7,263 nt of DNA from Chloroflexota bacterium. GTDB lineage: Bacteria; Chloroflexota; Anaerolineae; B4-G1. Positions within the stretch are counted from its first letter, which is position 1, and the number at the start of each line of letters is the position of its first letter. Positions 1 to 5,112 of this stretch are shown here, one piece after another. The position numbers and the translations under genes are program-made. The stretch is from positions 1 through 7,263 of the forward strand of contig JAUVSX010000150.1 in NCBI GenBank assembly GCA_030596915.1. Reading direction: 5' to 3'. The notes under the pieces are model-generated. The model did not search any database. It saw nothing but the letters and a program-made list of their open reading frames with translations, and was not told the DNA's origin.

Positions 1-19
1 CCGCCCGCAGTCTCTCTTT

Positions 20-71
20 CATCCGTGACACCCGTCAATCCGCGCACACTGTGGTCCGACAACGCCCTGCC
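20..71. repeat. Diverged single copy of the ~54-bp intergenic repeat
   Basis: This stretch aligns with the second monomer of the tandem array at 3280-3497. Positions 20-57 match 3340-3377 without gaps at about 27 of 38 bases. After one gap, 58-71 match 3379-3392 at about 11 of 14. Shared cores are CATCCG, TCAATCCG, GTGGT, GACAA and CTGCC. It has the same orientation as the array. It lies beyond the 3' end of the dprA-like gene, so the recQ-dprA pair sits between two sites of one repeat family. Positions 1-118 hold no gene I can support and no clear terminator. Confidence 0.6.
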
Positions 72-118
72 CGCGCACCAAGGCAATCCCACGTGGATCC
101 TTGCTACACCCCCCTCCC

Positions 119-1102
119 TCACAGCAGCTTGGGCTGGACCACCTGCTCGCTTGGAGGCGCGACGTGCGAATCCAGCCAGGATCGCAGGTTCGTGTCATCC
201 CTGAGCAACGACGCGGGGAAAGGCAGGCCGCCCCTCTCGATCAGAGCTCGGTTCCCCTCCGGTACGTCGGGGCCATCGAGCACGAAGACAGGCACCCACC
301 CACGCCTGAGTACCTCGGAAGCCCCCGACCAGGTCCCGCCCCTGCCTTCGTCTGCCGCGACGACGAGCGCGTAGTCAGCCATTGTGTAGATCAGCTTGTT
401 GCGGCCCATGGCGAGCCCGACGGTGAAACCGGCGTTGGGTGAATAGGGCGTCACCAGGGCCAGATCGCCGCTCATCAGCTTCTCCCTTGCGTCCGGTGCG
501 CGGATGGCCCGCTCCAGGCTCTGCGCCAGGATGCTCACCGCCGTTCCGCGTGCCTCGAGGGCCGCAGTTGTCGAGATCGTGTCGACGCCGCGGGCCCCTC
601 CGGAGTAGAGGACTAGCCCCTCGCGGCCACACGCGTTGCCGGCAAGGCTCGCGCAAGCCTTCCCCTGTTCATCCACGTTCCGCGACCCCACGACGGCGAG
701 GCCGGGCTGCCCAAGTAGTGCGGGCTCACCTGCACCAAACAGGATGGTCGGTGCAGCCTCTCTCAGCCGCTGCCTGAGCCGCGACGGATAGGCTTCGTCG
801 GCCCGCGTCGTGACCCAGATTCCCAGCAACTCGAGACGCTGCAGCTCGATCGCCAGCCCGCCGCCACGGCTCAGCAGCGTGGCCAGGCGGCTAGCTCTGT
901 GCTCTGGCAGGTCCAACTCGACCTCCAGTGTCTCGGCTGATAGCCCGAGCAGAGCGCCCGGCGACCCGAGCGGCGAGTCGAGCAGTCGCCGGGCCAGCGA
1001 GTTCCACTCCCGCAGATTGAGGGGCTTGGGGCTGGCCTCGCCGGACAGTCCAAGATGAGAGCATACGAGCAGCAGTGCCTGAGCGTCGGCAGTTAGGTCC
1101 AT
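119..1102 (-). CDS. dprA: DprA/Smf-like protein (SLOG Rossmann fold), partner of the RecQ-PRTase helicase
   Basis: This encodes a 327-residue DprA/Smf-family protein. Classical DprA binds ssDNA and loads RecA in transformation; proteins of this shorter type occur beside helicases and are probably conflict or DNA-processing proteins. Residues 1-115 are a helical N-terminal region ending in a TRADEAYPSRL stretch. The Rossmann core begins with LAVVGSRNVDEQG (135-147), then YSGGARGVDT (166-175), and AMGRNKLIY (231-239), followed by GGTWSGASEVLRRGW (255-269). The His of the usual GIDxxAH motif is replaced by Thr178, and no winged-helix domain follows the core, so it is not a housekeeping DprA. An upstream ATG at 1201 would overlap recQ by 97 bases. 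I chose the ATG at 1102-1100 because GGAAG (1111-1115) lies 8 bases before it and the recQ stop ends just 2 bases upstream, implying translational coupling. The stop is TGA at 119-121. The family call is firm; the biological role is inference. Confidence 0.9.
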   Translation of the reverse strand: MDLTADAQALLLVCSHLGLSGEASPKPLNLREWNSLARRLLDSPLGSPGALLGLSAETLEVELDLPEHRASRLATLLSRGGGLAIELQRLELLGIWVTTRADEAYPSRLRQRLREAAPTILFGAGEPALLGQPGLAVVGSRNVDEQGKACASLAGNACGREGLVLYSGGARGVDTISTTAALEARGTAVSILAQSLERAIRAPDAREKLMSGDLALVTPYSPNAGFTVGLAMGRNKLIYTMADYALVVAADEGRGGTWSGASEVLRRGWVPVFVLDGPDVPEGNRALIERGGLPFPASLLRDDTNLRSWLDSHVAPPSEQVVQPKLL

Positions 1103-1104
1103 AG

Positions 1105-3183
1105 CTATGTCTTCCGAGCGGTAGCGCGGGCAAGGGCAAACGGGTGCACAATGCCGCTGCCGTGGCTTCTGAGTAGCCAGCCGGCCATCGTGAGGGTCCA
1201 TCGGGAGTCGACGATATCATCGACGAGCAGGACGGGGCCGGTCGGCATGGGCGTTCCCATCACCTCCAGAGTGCCATACACGTTGCGTGCCTGCATCGTG
1301 CTGTTCGCCATTTGCTTCTGTTCAGGGGCATCCCCCGTGCGTCGTAGCATCGGGACGAAGGGCAGTCCCAGGGCGTCGGCCAGTCTTGAGGCGAAGTCGG
1401 GCACCAGTCGAGGGTGACGGAGAGAGGGCATGGCGGTTACCCACTGTGGCGGTGGGTCGGGCGCCCAGTGGTCCTTAATCATATCTGCCGAGGCGCCCAC
1501 CAGCTCGTCGGCGAAGTGGCGATGCTGATACTTTCCATCCCGCACCAGCCTGCCCCAGCCCGCATCTCCGTAGTAGCACAGAGCGCGCCCGGGACCGTTG
1601 CGCTCCTCCTCCGGGATGGTCCGCTTGCGATCGGGGAAGAGCCCACTCGGCCACTGCTTGCGAGGCTCAAATGGGACGTTACCGCGCCTCAAGAACGCGA
1701 CAGCGTCCGCGACCACCGCGGCAGGAATCTGGCCAGATAGGCCGCGACCACGGCAGTTCGCGCATCTGCCACATGGCCCTGCATCCACGTCGTCCAGGGC
1801 ATTGGCTAGGAACTCCATCAGGCACCCGGTGTGGGCAACGTAGGCCCGCATTTGCGCCAACTCCTCGCCCCGCAGCCGGGTCACGCGCTCGATGCGCTCG
1901 AGGTCAGGCCGCCAGGGGTTGAGTGTGCGGAAGTAGCGCCTGGGGCGAGCTTCGGCGTCGATACCCACGGCGCCGTCCGTCTCAAGCAGCCTCAGCGCCT
2001 TCTTAGCCATTGAGTATGAGACGTTCACGCGGCTAAGGAGTTCCTGGAGCGGAAGCCCGTCCGAACTCTCGAGCGCACCGAGTATCTCCGTCATGGTGTG
2101 GACGGGTGGGAACGCGCTGTTGATGAAATAGCCCTGGATCTCGTCGTCCTCACGCCCGTTGAGCAGAATCCCGTAGGCCTTATCGACGGCCCGCCCCGCC
2201 CGACCCACCTGTTGGTAGTAGGCGATGACAGAACCGGGGCGCTGGAAGTGAATCACAAATCCCAGATCGGGTTTGTCGAAGCCCATCCCGAGGGCCACCG
2301 TCGCTACCAGAGCCTTGACCTGATTCTGAAGCAGAGCCTGTTCGCGCGCCTCGCGATCTATCGTGGCGTCTGAGCCCGCATGGTAGGCTTCGACGGAGAA
2401 CCCCCCCGATTTCAGCCACTTGGTCACGCGTTCCGTGTCCGCGATGGTAAGACAGTAGATGACACCAGTACCCGGGAACTTGTGCAGGTTATGCGCCAAC
2501 CAGGCGAGACGCTCGCTCTGATCAGCCAGCCGGATGTTCTGGAGCCTCAGTGTTGATCGTGCCAGCGGGCCGCGCAACAGCGTCAGTTCTGGACCGAGCT
2601 GGGACTGCACGTCGGCGATCACACGGTCGTTGGCCGTCGCGGTTGTGCCCAGTACTGGCACGCCCCTGGGCAGATTCTGAAGGACACGGACGATGCGGCG
2701 GTAGTCCGGGCGGAAATCGTGGCCCCAGTCGGAGATACAGTGGGCCTCGTCGACCACGAAGAGGCCTATTTGGCCGGAGACCTCAGTCAGGAGAGTTTGG
2801 AACCTACGATTGCCCAGCCGCTCCGGAGAGATGAGCAGCAGGTCGCACGCGCCGTCCTTGAGCGACCTCTCGATGTCGTCCCACGCATCGCGGTTGGCGC
2901 TGTTGATCGTCTCCGCGCGCACGCCGATGCGCTCCGCCATCTGAATCTGGTTGCGCATCAGGGAGAGCAGCGGGCTGACCAGCAGGGTCGGACCGGCGCC
3001 CTGTTCCCTGAGCAGCTTGGTGGCGAGAAAGTAGACCAGGCTCTTTCCCCAGCCCGTGCGTTGCACGACCAGAACCCGCCGGCGCTCGACGACCAGCGCG
3101 TGGATGGCCTCCCACTGCCCCGGCCGAAATTGTGCATCCGTGCCAATCGCAGCGTGGAGGAGTGCTTGCGCCCTTGATGTCAT
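1105..3183 (-). CDS. recQ: RecQ-family ATP-dependent DNA helicase with C-terminal phosphoribosyltransferase-like domain
   Basis: This 692-residue protein is a 3'-5' SF2 DNA helicase by family. Visible motifs are motif 0 FRPGQWEAI (19-27), Walker A TGWGKS (43-48), DEAH (145-148) running into the RecQ aromatic loop CISDWGHDFRPDY (149-161), TTATA (180-184) and motif VI QQVGRAGR (324-331). A zinc site uses Cys454, Cys471, Cys474 and Cys477, the same spacing as in E. coli RecQ. There is no HRDC domain. Residues 480-575 form a family-specific linker. Residues 580-690 are PRTase-like: WVTAMPSLRHPRLVPDFA (581-598), a Q/R/N-rich loop (623-634) and VLLVDDIVDSRWTLT (651-665). The acidic DD pair is kept, but the phosphate loop reads DSRWT rather than TTGAT. 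The start is supported by CGGAG 9 bases upstream (TCGGAG at 3193-3198). It forms a two-gene operon with the dprA-like gene. No convincing -35/-10 is visible upstream. A conflict-system role is inferred. Confidence 0.93.
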   Translation of the reverse strand: MTSRAQALLHAAIGTDAQFRPGQWEAIHALVVERRRVLVVQRTGWGKSLVYFLATKLLREQGAGPTLLVSPLLSLMRNQIQMAERIGVRAETINSANRDAWDDIERSLKDGACDLLLISPERLGNRRFQTLLTEVSGQIGLFVVDEAHCISDWGHDFRPDYRRIVRVLQNLPRGVPVLGTTATANDRVIADVQSQLGPELTLLRGPLARSTLRLQNIRLADQSERLAWLAHNLHKFPGTGVIYCLTIADTERVTKWLKSGGFSVEAYHAGSDATIDREAREQALLQNQVKALVATVALGMGFDKPDLGFVIHFQRPGSVIAYYQQVGRAGRAVDKAYGILLNGREDDEIQGYFINSAFPPVHTMTEILGALESSDGLPLQELLSRVNVSYSMAKKALRLLETDGAVGIDAEARPRRYFRTLNPWRPDLERIERVTRLRGEELAQMRAYVAHTGCLMEFLANALDDVDAGPCGRCANCRGRGLSGQIPAAVVADAVAFLRRGNVPFEPRKQWPSGLFPDRKRTIPEEERNGPGRALCYYGDAGWGRLVRDGKYQHRHFADELVGASADMIKDHWAPDPPPQWVTAMPSLRHPRLVPDFASRLADALGLPFVPMLRRTGDAPEQKQMANSTMQARNVYGTLEVMGTPMPTGPVLLVDDIVDSRWTLTMAGWLLRSHGSGIVHPFALARATARKT
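1111..1115 (-). promoter_or_regulatory. Ribosome binding site deciding the dprA-like start
   Basis: GGAAG on the minus strand lies 8 bases before the ATG at 1102-1100 and inside the last codons of recQ. It supports the short form of the dprA-like protein over the longer reading from 1201, and implies coupled translation from the helicase stop. Confidence 0.55.
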
Positions 3184-3192
3184 CCCACAGTG

Positions 3193-3198
3193 CTCCGA
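3193..3198 (-). promoter_or_regulatory. Ribosome binding site of the recQ-PRTase gene
   Basis: On the minus strand TCGGAG lies 9 bases before the ATG at 3183-3181. It fixes the helicase start. No in-frame upstream ATG competes within the leader. Confidence 0.55.
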
Positions 3199-3221
3199 TC
3201 TACTGCGCGGCAGCGTTCATG

Positions 3222-3266
3222 AACCGTGCATCGCACATTCCGCAGTGTGTTGCACGTGATTGGCGA
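3222..3266. repeat. Small inverted-repeat element, copy 1 (recQ leader)
   Basis: The left end AACCGTGCATCGCA (3222-3235) and right end GTTGCACGTGATTGGCG (3249-3265) recur at 4306-4319 and 4344-4360, with a different, shorter centre here. The ends are imperfectly complementary (GTGCA with TGCAC), so the element can fold. It lies 40-80 bases upstream of the recQ start and would be part of its leader or promoter region. It looks like a REP- or MITE-like fragment. Confidence 0.55.
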
Positions 3267-3279
3267 ACCAAGCGCATTG

Positions 3280-3497
3280 TGCCGCCGCCTGCGTCACCCC
3301 TGAATCCGCCCAATCCCCAGATCAGCCAACGTCCTGCCCCATCCGGCTCATCCTTCAATCCGTCCAATCCGTGGTTCAGACAATGTGCTGCCGCCGTCTG
3401 TGTCACCCCTGAATCCACCCAATCCCTAGATCAGCCAACGTACTGTCCCATCCGTGCCATCCTGTATTCCGCTTAATCCGTGATTCAGACAATGTCC
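3280..3497. repeat. Tandem repeat: two 109-bp units, each a dimer of ~54/55-bp monomers
   Basis: Positions 3280-3388 and 3389-3497 align at a constant offset of 109; for example CACCCCTGAATCC, AGATCAGCCAACGT and TTCAGACAATGT recur. Each unit is itself two related monomers. The AATCCG-like cores start at 3303, 3357, 3412 and 3466, giving steps of 54, 55 and 54. Monomers share AATCC-n-CCAATCC and TCAG-n-CAA-n-GT. A trailing CCGTGATTCAG follows at 3496-3506. The array fills the 324-base gap between the PIN toxin gene and recQ. It has no identical spacer-repeat structure and is not CRISPR. An open frame through it (minus strand 3200-3418) is repeat-derived, not a gene. Confidence 0.8.
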
Positions 3498-3507
3498 GTG
3501 ATTCAGC

Positions 3508-3978
3508 CTACGGTTGGCTCGCCCGCCAACTATCCACCAAGTCTGGTAGGTCCTGCGGTCCCGGCGTCAGGCCGACGCTGCGCGCCGCGATCCACAGCCT
3601 CAGGTCGAAGGTGAAGCATCTCACGGCTTGGTGCATACTCTCCTGCCATATCAACGCAGCCGCCAGGTGGACGGCGTCGTATCCGCGCAACCCCTGCTCC
3701 CAGGCCATGGTATCGGCGCGCGCGACGACCATCTGGTTCACCTGTACCTGCACGAAGTTGTTCCACTCAGCGCGGAAGGCCTGGAGGGATGCCCACGCCT
3801 CGCTTTGGGTTAGGGCATCCATCCGCACGGCCTTGGCCAGCGCAGCAGCCACCTCCGCCCGGCTGACGACAACGGTCCCAACGAGTGAGGCAGCCTCAAT
3901 CACGACCTTGGTCTCCTGTGAGCCCGGCTCGGACACGTATCGCTTGACCAGGGCACTGGAATCCAAGTATAGGATCAC
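3508..3978 (-). CDS. vapC: VapC-like PIN-domain toxin (predicted ribonuclease)
   Basis: This 156-residue protein is a PIN-domain ribonuclease toxin of a type II toxin-antitoxin pair. Such enzymes cleave tRNA, rRNA or mRNA with Mg2+ or Mn2+ held by a quartet of acidic residues. Candidates here are Asp6 in YLDSSALVKRY, Glu42 in SRAEVAAAL, Asp101 in GYDAVHLAAAL and Asp125 in CFTFDLRLWIAARSVGL. All four positions are intact, so it should be active. Length is typical (130-160). The start is GTG at 3978-3976, supported by GGAGGA (3985-3990) 6 bases upstream and by the GTGA overlap with the antitoxin stop. The stop is TAG at 3508-3510. It is transcribed with the antitoxin gene and lies upstream of recQ on the same strand, with the tandem repeat between. 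The RNA target cannot be told from sequence. Confidence 0.92.
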   Translation of the reverse strand: MILYLDSSALVKRYVSEPGSQETKVVIEAASLVGTVVVSRAEVAAALAKAVRMDALTQSEAWASLQAFRAEWNNFVQVQVNQMVVARADTMAWEQGLRGYDAVHLAAALIWQESMHQAVRCFTFDLRLWIAARSVGLTPGPQDLPDLVDSWRASQP

Positions 3979-4250
3979 TCCCGGTCCTCCAGCAACAAGT
4001 CAGCCACTGTCCTGTTGCCTTTGGAGCGCGCCACCGGGGCCAGGGATACGAGTCTGTGCCCGCTCCATGTGACCATGCCCGCCTGTGCGAGTTCCGCAAC
4101 CCTGGCCTCCAGCGATGGGCTCAACGGAACGATGCGACCGATGGGCTTGCCGCGCTCGGTGACGGTTAGCGTTGATCCCGCCTTGACCTGGCGCATATAG
4201 GCGCTCAAGCGCGCCTTCAGCTCCCGAATTCCCACGGTCATCTCGGTCAT
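3975..4250 (-). CDS. Phd/YefM-family antitoxin of the PIN toxin
   Basis: This 91-residue antitoxin should bind and neutralise the PIN toxin encoded next and repress their shared promoter. The N-terminal DNA-binding Phd/YefM fold is clear: VGIRELKARLSAYMRQVKAG (6-25), then TLTVTERGKPIGRIVPL (27-43). The C-terminal part from about 55 is the likely disordered toxin-binding tail, with TVADLLLEDRE (81-91) a typical end. The first ATG (4250-4248) is preferred over the ATG three codons later because AGGAGGG at 4259-4265 lies 8 bases before it. Its TGA overlaps the toxin GTG by GTGA. The leader is short, about 21 bases from the predicted transcription start. Phd/YefM antitoxins paired with PIN toxins are common, so the family name VapB would describe its role only. 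Confidence 0.92.
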   Translation of the reverse strand: MTEMTVGIRELKARLSAYMRQVKAGSTLTVTERGKPIGRIVPLSPSLEARVAELAQAGMVTWSGHRLVSLAPVARSKGNRTVADLLLEDRE

Positions 4251-4258
4251 GAGGTTGT

Positions 4259-4265
4259 CCCTCCT
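4259..4265 (-). promoter_or_regulatory. Strong ribosome binding site of the antitoxin gene
   Basis: AGGAGGG on the minus strand lies 8 bases before the antitoxin ATG. It is much stronger than the toxin's own site would need to be alone, in keeping with the excess of antitoxin synthesis typical of such pairs. Confidence 0.7.
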
Positions 4266-4271
4266 GCGATG

Positions 4272-4300
4272 TAGTCACATGATACCAGAGATAGTCACAT
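4272..4300. promoter_or_regulatory. Direct repeat TAGTCACAT x2: likely antitoxin operator
   Basis: TAGTCACAT occurs at 4272-4280 and 4292-4300, 20 bases apart, close to two helical turns on one DNA face. One copy covers the -10 edge and transcription start, the other the start of the spacer. This is where a Phd/YefM antitoxin or its toxin complex would bind to repress its own operon. The operator role is inferred from position. Confidence 0.55.
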
Positions 4301-4307
4301 CAGTCAA
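4279..4307 (-). promoter_or_regulatory. Sigma70-type promoter of the toxin-antitoxin operon
   Basis: On the minus strand TTGACT (4307-4302) and TATCAT (4284-4279) are separated by exactly 17 bases. Each box matches the consensus at 5 of 6 positions. The predicted start of transcription is near 4272, leaving a leader of about 21 bases that holds the AGGAGGG site. The -35 box lies in the left end of the inverted-repeat element at 4305-4360, so that element may have supplied part of the promoter. Confidence 0.7.
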
Positions 4308-4360
4308 CCGTGCATCGCAGACTTTCGCGCGATCTGCGATCGCGTTGCACGTGGTTGGCG
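4305..4360. repeat. Small inverted-repeat element, copy 2 (foldable)
   Basis: The arms CAACC (4305-4309), GTGCA (4310-4314) and TCGCAGA (4315-4321) pair with GGTTG (4353-4357), TGCAC (4346-4350) and TCTGCGA (4333-4339), with an 11-base loop and two bulges. The ends recur at 3222-3235 and 3249-3265. The palindromic structure and reuse suggest a REP- or MITE-like element. It lies just upstream of the toxin-antitoxin promoter and overlaps its -35 box. Confidence 0.65.
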
Positions 4361-4375
4361 GCCTTGAATCGCCCA

Positions 4376-4407
4376 GGTGCCAGGCACTGAGGAAAGTGCC
4401 AGGCACC
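4376..4407. repeat. Hairpin of paired GTGCCAGGCAC sequences
   Basis: GGTGCCAGGCAC (4376-4387) and GTGCCAGGCACC (4396-4407) flank the 8-base loop TGAGGAAA. They form a 12-bp stem with only a central A-A mismatch, and each 11-mer is also palindromic about its central A. I recall similar GTGCC-n-GGCAC repeats in many bacterial genomes. No T-tract follows, so a terminator role is unlikely. It lies between two divergent promoters. Confidence 0.7.
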
Positions 4408-4412
4408 GATGG

Positions 4413-4425
4413 CCGTGCATCGCAC
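4413..4425. repeat. Third copy of CCGTGCATCGCA(C)
   Basis: CCGTGCATCGCAC here is identical to 3224-3236 and, over 12 bases, to 4308-4319. No right end of the element follows, so this is a half copy or an independent site. It lies about 20 bases upstream of the -35 box of the first Nudix gene. Confidence 0.5.
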
Positions 4426-4445
4426 CGGTCTCGGATGCCCCCGAG

Positions 4446-4474
4446 TTGCCCCCCCAGCCCACTGCGCCTACAAT
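4446..4474 (+). promoter_or_regulatory. Promoter of the Nudix-carboxylesterase operon
   Basis: TTGCCC (4446-4451) and TACAAT (4469-4474) are separated by 17 bases. The -10 box matches the consensus at 5 of 6 and the -35 at 4 of 6. Transcription would start near 4481, about 30 bases before the ATG at 4512. Confidence 0.6.
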
Positions 4475-4511
4475 ACCTACGCCCGTCCTCGACCGCACAC
4501 AGGGGGTACCG

Positions 4512-5096
4512 ATGCCCGATCCCGACAAGAGCTGCCTGCGTCCCTACGGCTGGGAACACCTCGAAACCAGCTACCCATTCACGCACCACATGTTTCGCAT
4601 CCGAGAGGACCTGGTCCGCTGGCCCGATGGGCGGATCGGACCCTACACCTACGTCCAGGGAACAGGCGCGGTCTGGATCGTGCCGGTGACAGATGAAGGG
4701 CAGGTCGTGCTGATCCGGCAACTGCGCTACACGGCGGCTGACTGGATCTGGGAGGTGCCGGCCGGAGGCTTCCACGACTTCGCCGGCACCCCTGTCGAGC
4801 TGGCCGAGCGCGAGCTAGCCGAAGAGGTGGGGGGATCGAGCGACGATTGGGTGTACATAGGGTCCTTCCGCCCGGGCACGAGCCTCATCGACGAGGTCTG
4901 TCACATCGTGCTCGCCCGCGGCGTGCGGTTGGATCGGGAGCCGCAGCGCGAGCCGGCGGAGATCATCGAGGTGCATCTGGTTCCGATCCAGCGCGCGCTG
5001 GAGATGGCCCGCAACGGCGAGATAGTCGATGGCCACAGTGCGCTCGCGATCTTTCGCTGCGAGCAATACCTGAGACAACTGACGCAGGTCGACTGA
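4512..5096 (+). CDS. Nudix hydrolase, ADP-ribose pyrophosphatase type
   Basis: This 194-residue Nudix protein probably cleaves a nucleoside diphosphate linked to another group, most likely ADP-ribose or an NDP-sugar, to clear reactive or excess nucleotides. The ADP-ribosylase-like lead-in LIRQLRYTAADWIWEVPAGGF (within 68-88) is followed by RELAEEVGG (100-108), holding the catalytic Glu104 and Glu105, and FRPGTSLIDEV (119-129) with a downstream Pro121 as in ADP-ribose enzymes. The first Glu of the strict GX5EX7REUXEEXGU box is Gly92 here and the last hydrophobic position is Gly108. I chose the ATG at 4512 over in-frame starts back to 4377 because AGGGGG lies 5 bases before it, the promoter at 4446-4474 fits, and upstream residues are low-complexity and cover the repeat. 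It shares an operon with the esterase 16 bases downstream. Confidence 0.88.
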   Translation: MPDPDKSCLRPYGWEHLETSYPFTHHMFRIREDLVRWPDGRIGPYTYVQGTGAVWIVPVTDEGQVVLIRQLRYTAADWIWEVPAGGFHDFAGTPVELAERELAEEVGGSSDDWVYIGSFRPGTSLIDEVCHIVLARGVRLDREPQREPAEIIEVHLVPIQRALEMARNGEIVDGHSALAIFRCEQYLRQLTQVD

Positions 5097-5102
5097 TACC
5101 TC

Positions 5103-5108
5103 GGAGGT
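5103..5108 (+). promoter_or_regulatory. Ribosome binding site deciding the carboxylesterase start
   Basis: GGAGGT lies 4 bases before the ATG at 5113. The GTG at 5107, two codons earlier in frame, overlaps this site and so cannot easily be the start. Confidence 0.55.
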
Positions 5109-5112
5109 GACT

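Noticed and set aside
1103..1201. N-terminal extension of the dprA-like gene to the ATG at 1201
   Set aside because: It would overlap recQ by 97 bases and adds a Cys/Arg-rich tail of the kind made by reading another gene out of frame; the ATG at 1102 has a good ribosome binding site and fits tight coupling.
3200..3418. 72-residue minus-strand open frame upstream of recQ
   Set aside because: It is built from the tandem repeat and the inverted-repeat element, so it is likely a by-product of repeats rather than a gene.
3280..3497. CRISPR array
   Set aside because: The repeats adjoin without unique spacers and are diverged, with a 54/55-base step and no cas gene nearby.
3184..3507. Replication origin suggested by iterated repeats before a helicase gene
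   Set aside because: The helicase is RecQ type, no DnaA-box-like or AT-rich unwinding stretch is seen, and related repeat copies occur elsewhere in the window.
3611..4072. 153-residue plus-strand open frame
   Set aside because: It runs antisense across the toxin gene and the antitoxin end, both of which have full family motifs; no domain is recognisable.
4377..4511. N-terminal extension of the first Nudix protein
   Set aside because: The added residues would read through the hairpin repeat and the promoter; they are Pro-rich, without a ribosome binding site, while the ATG at 4512 has one.
4275..4775. 166-residue minus-strand open frame
   Set aside because: It is antisense to the Nudix gene and crosses the hairpin repeats and both promoters; no motif is seen.
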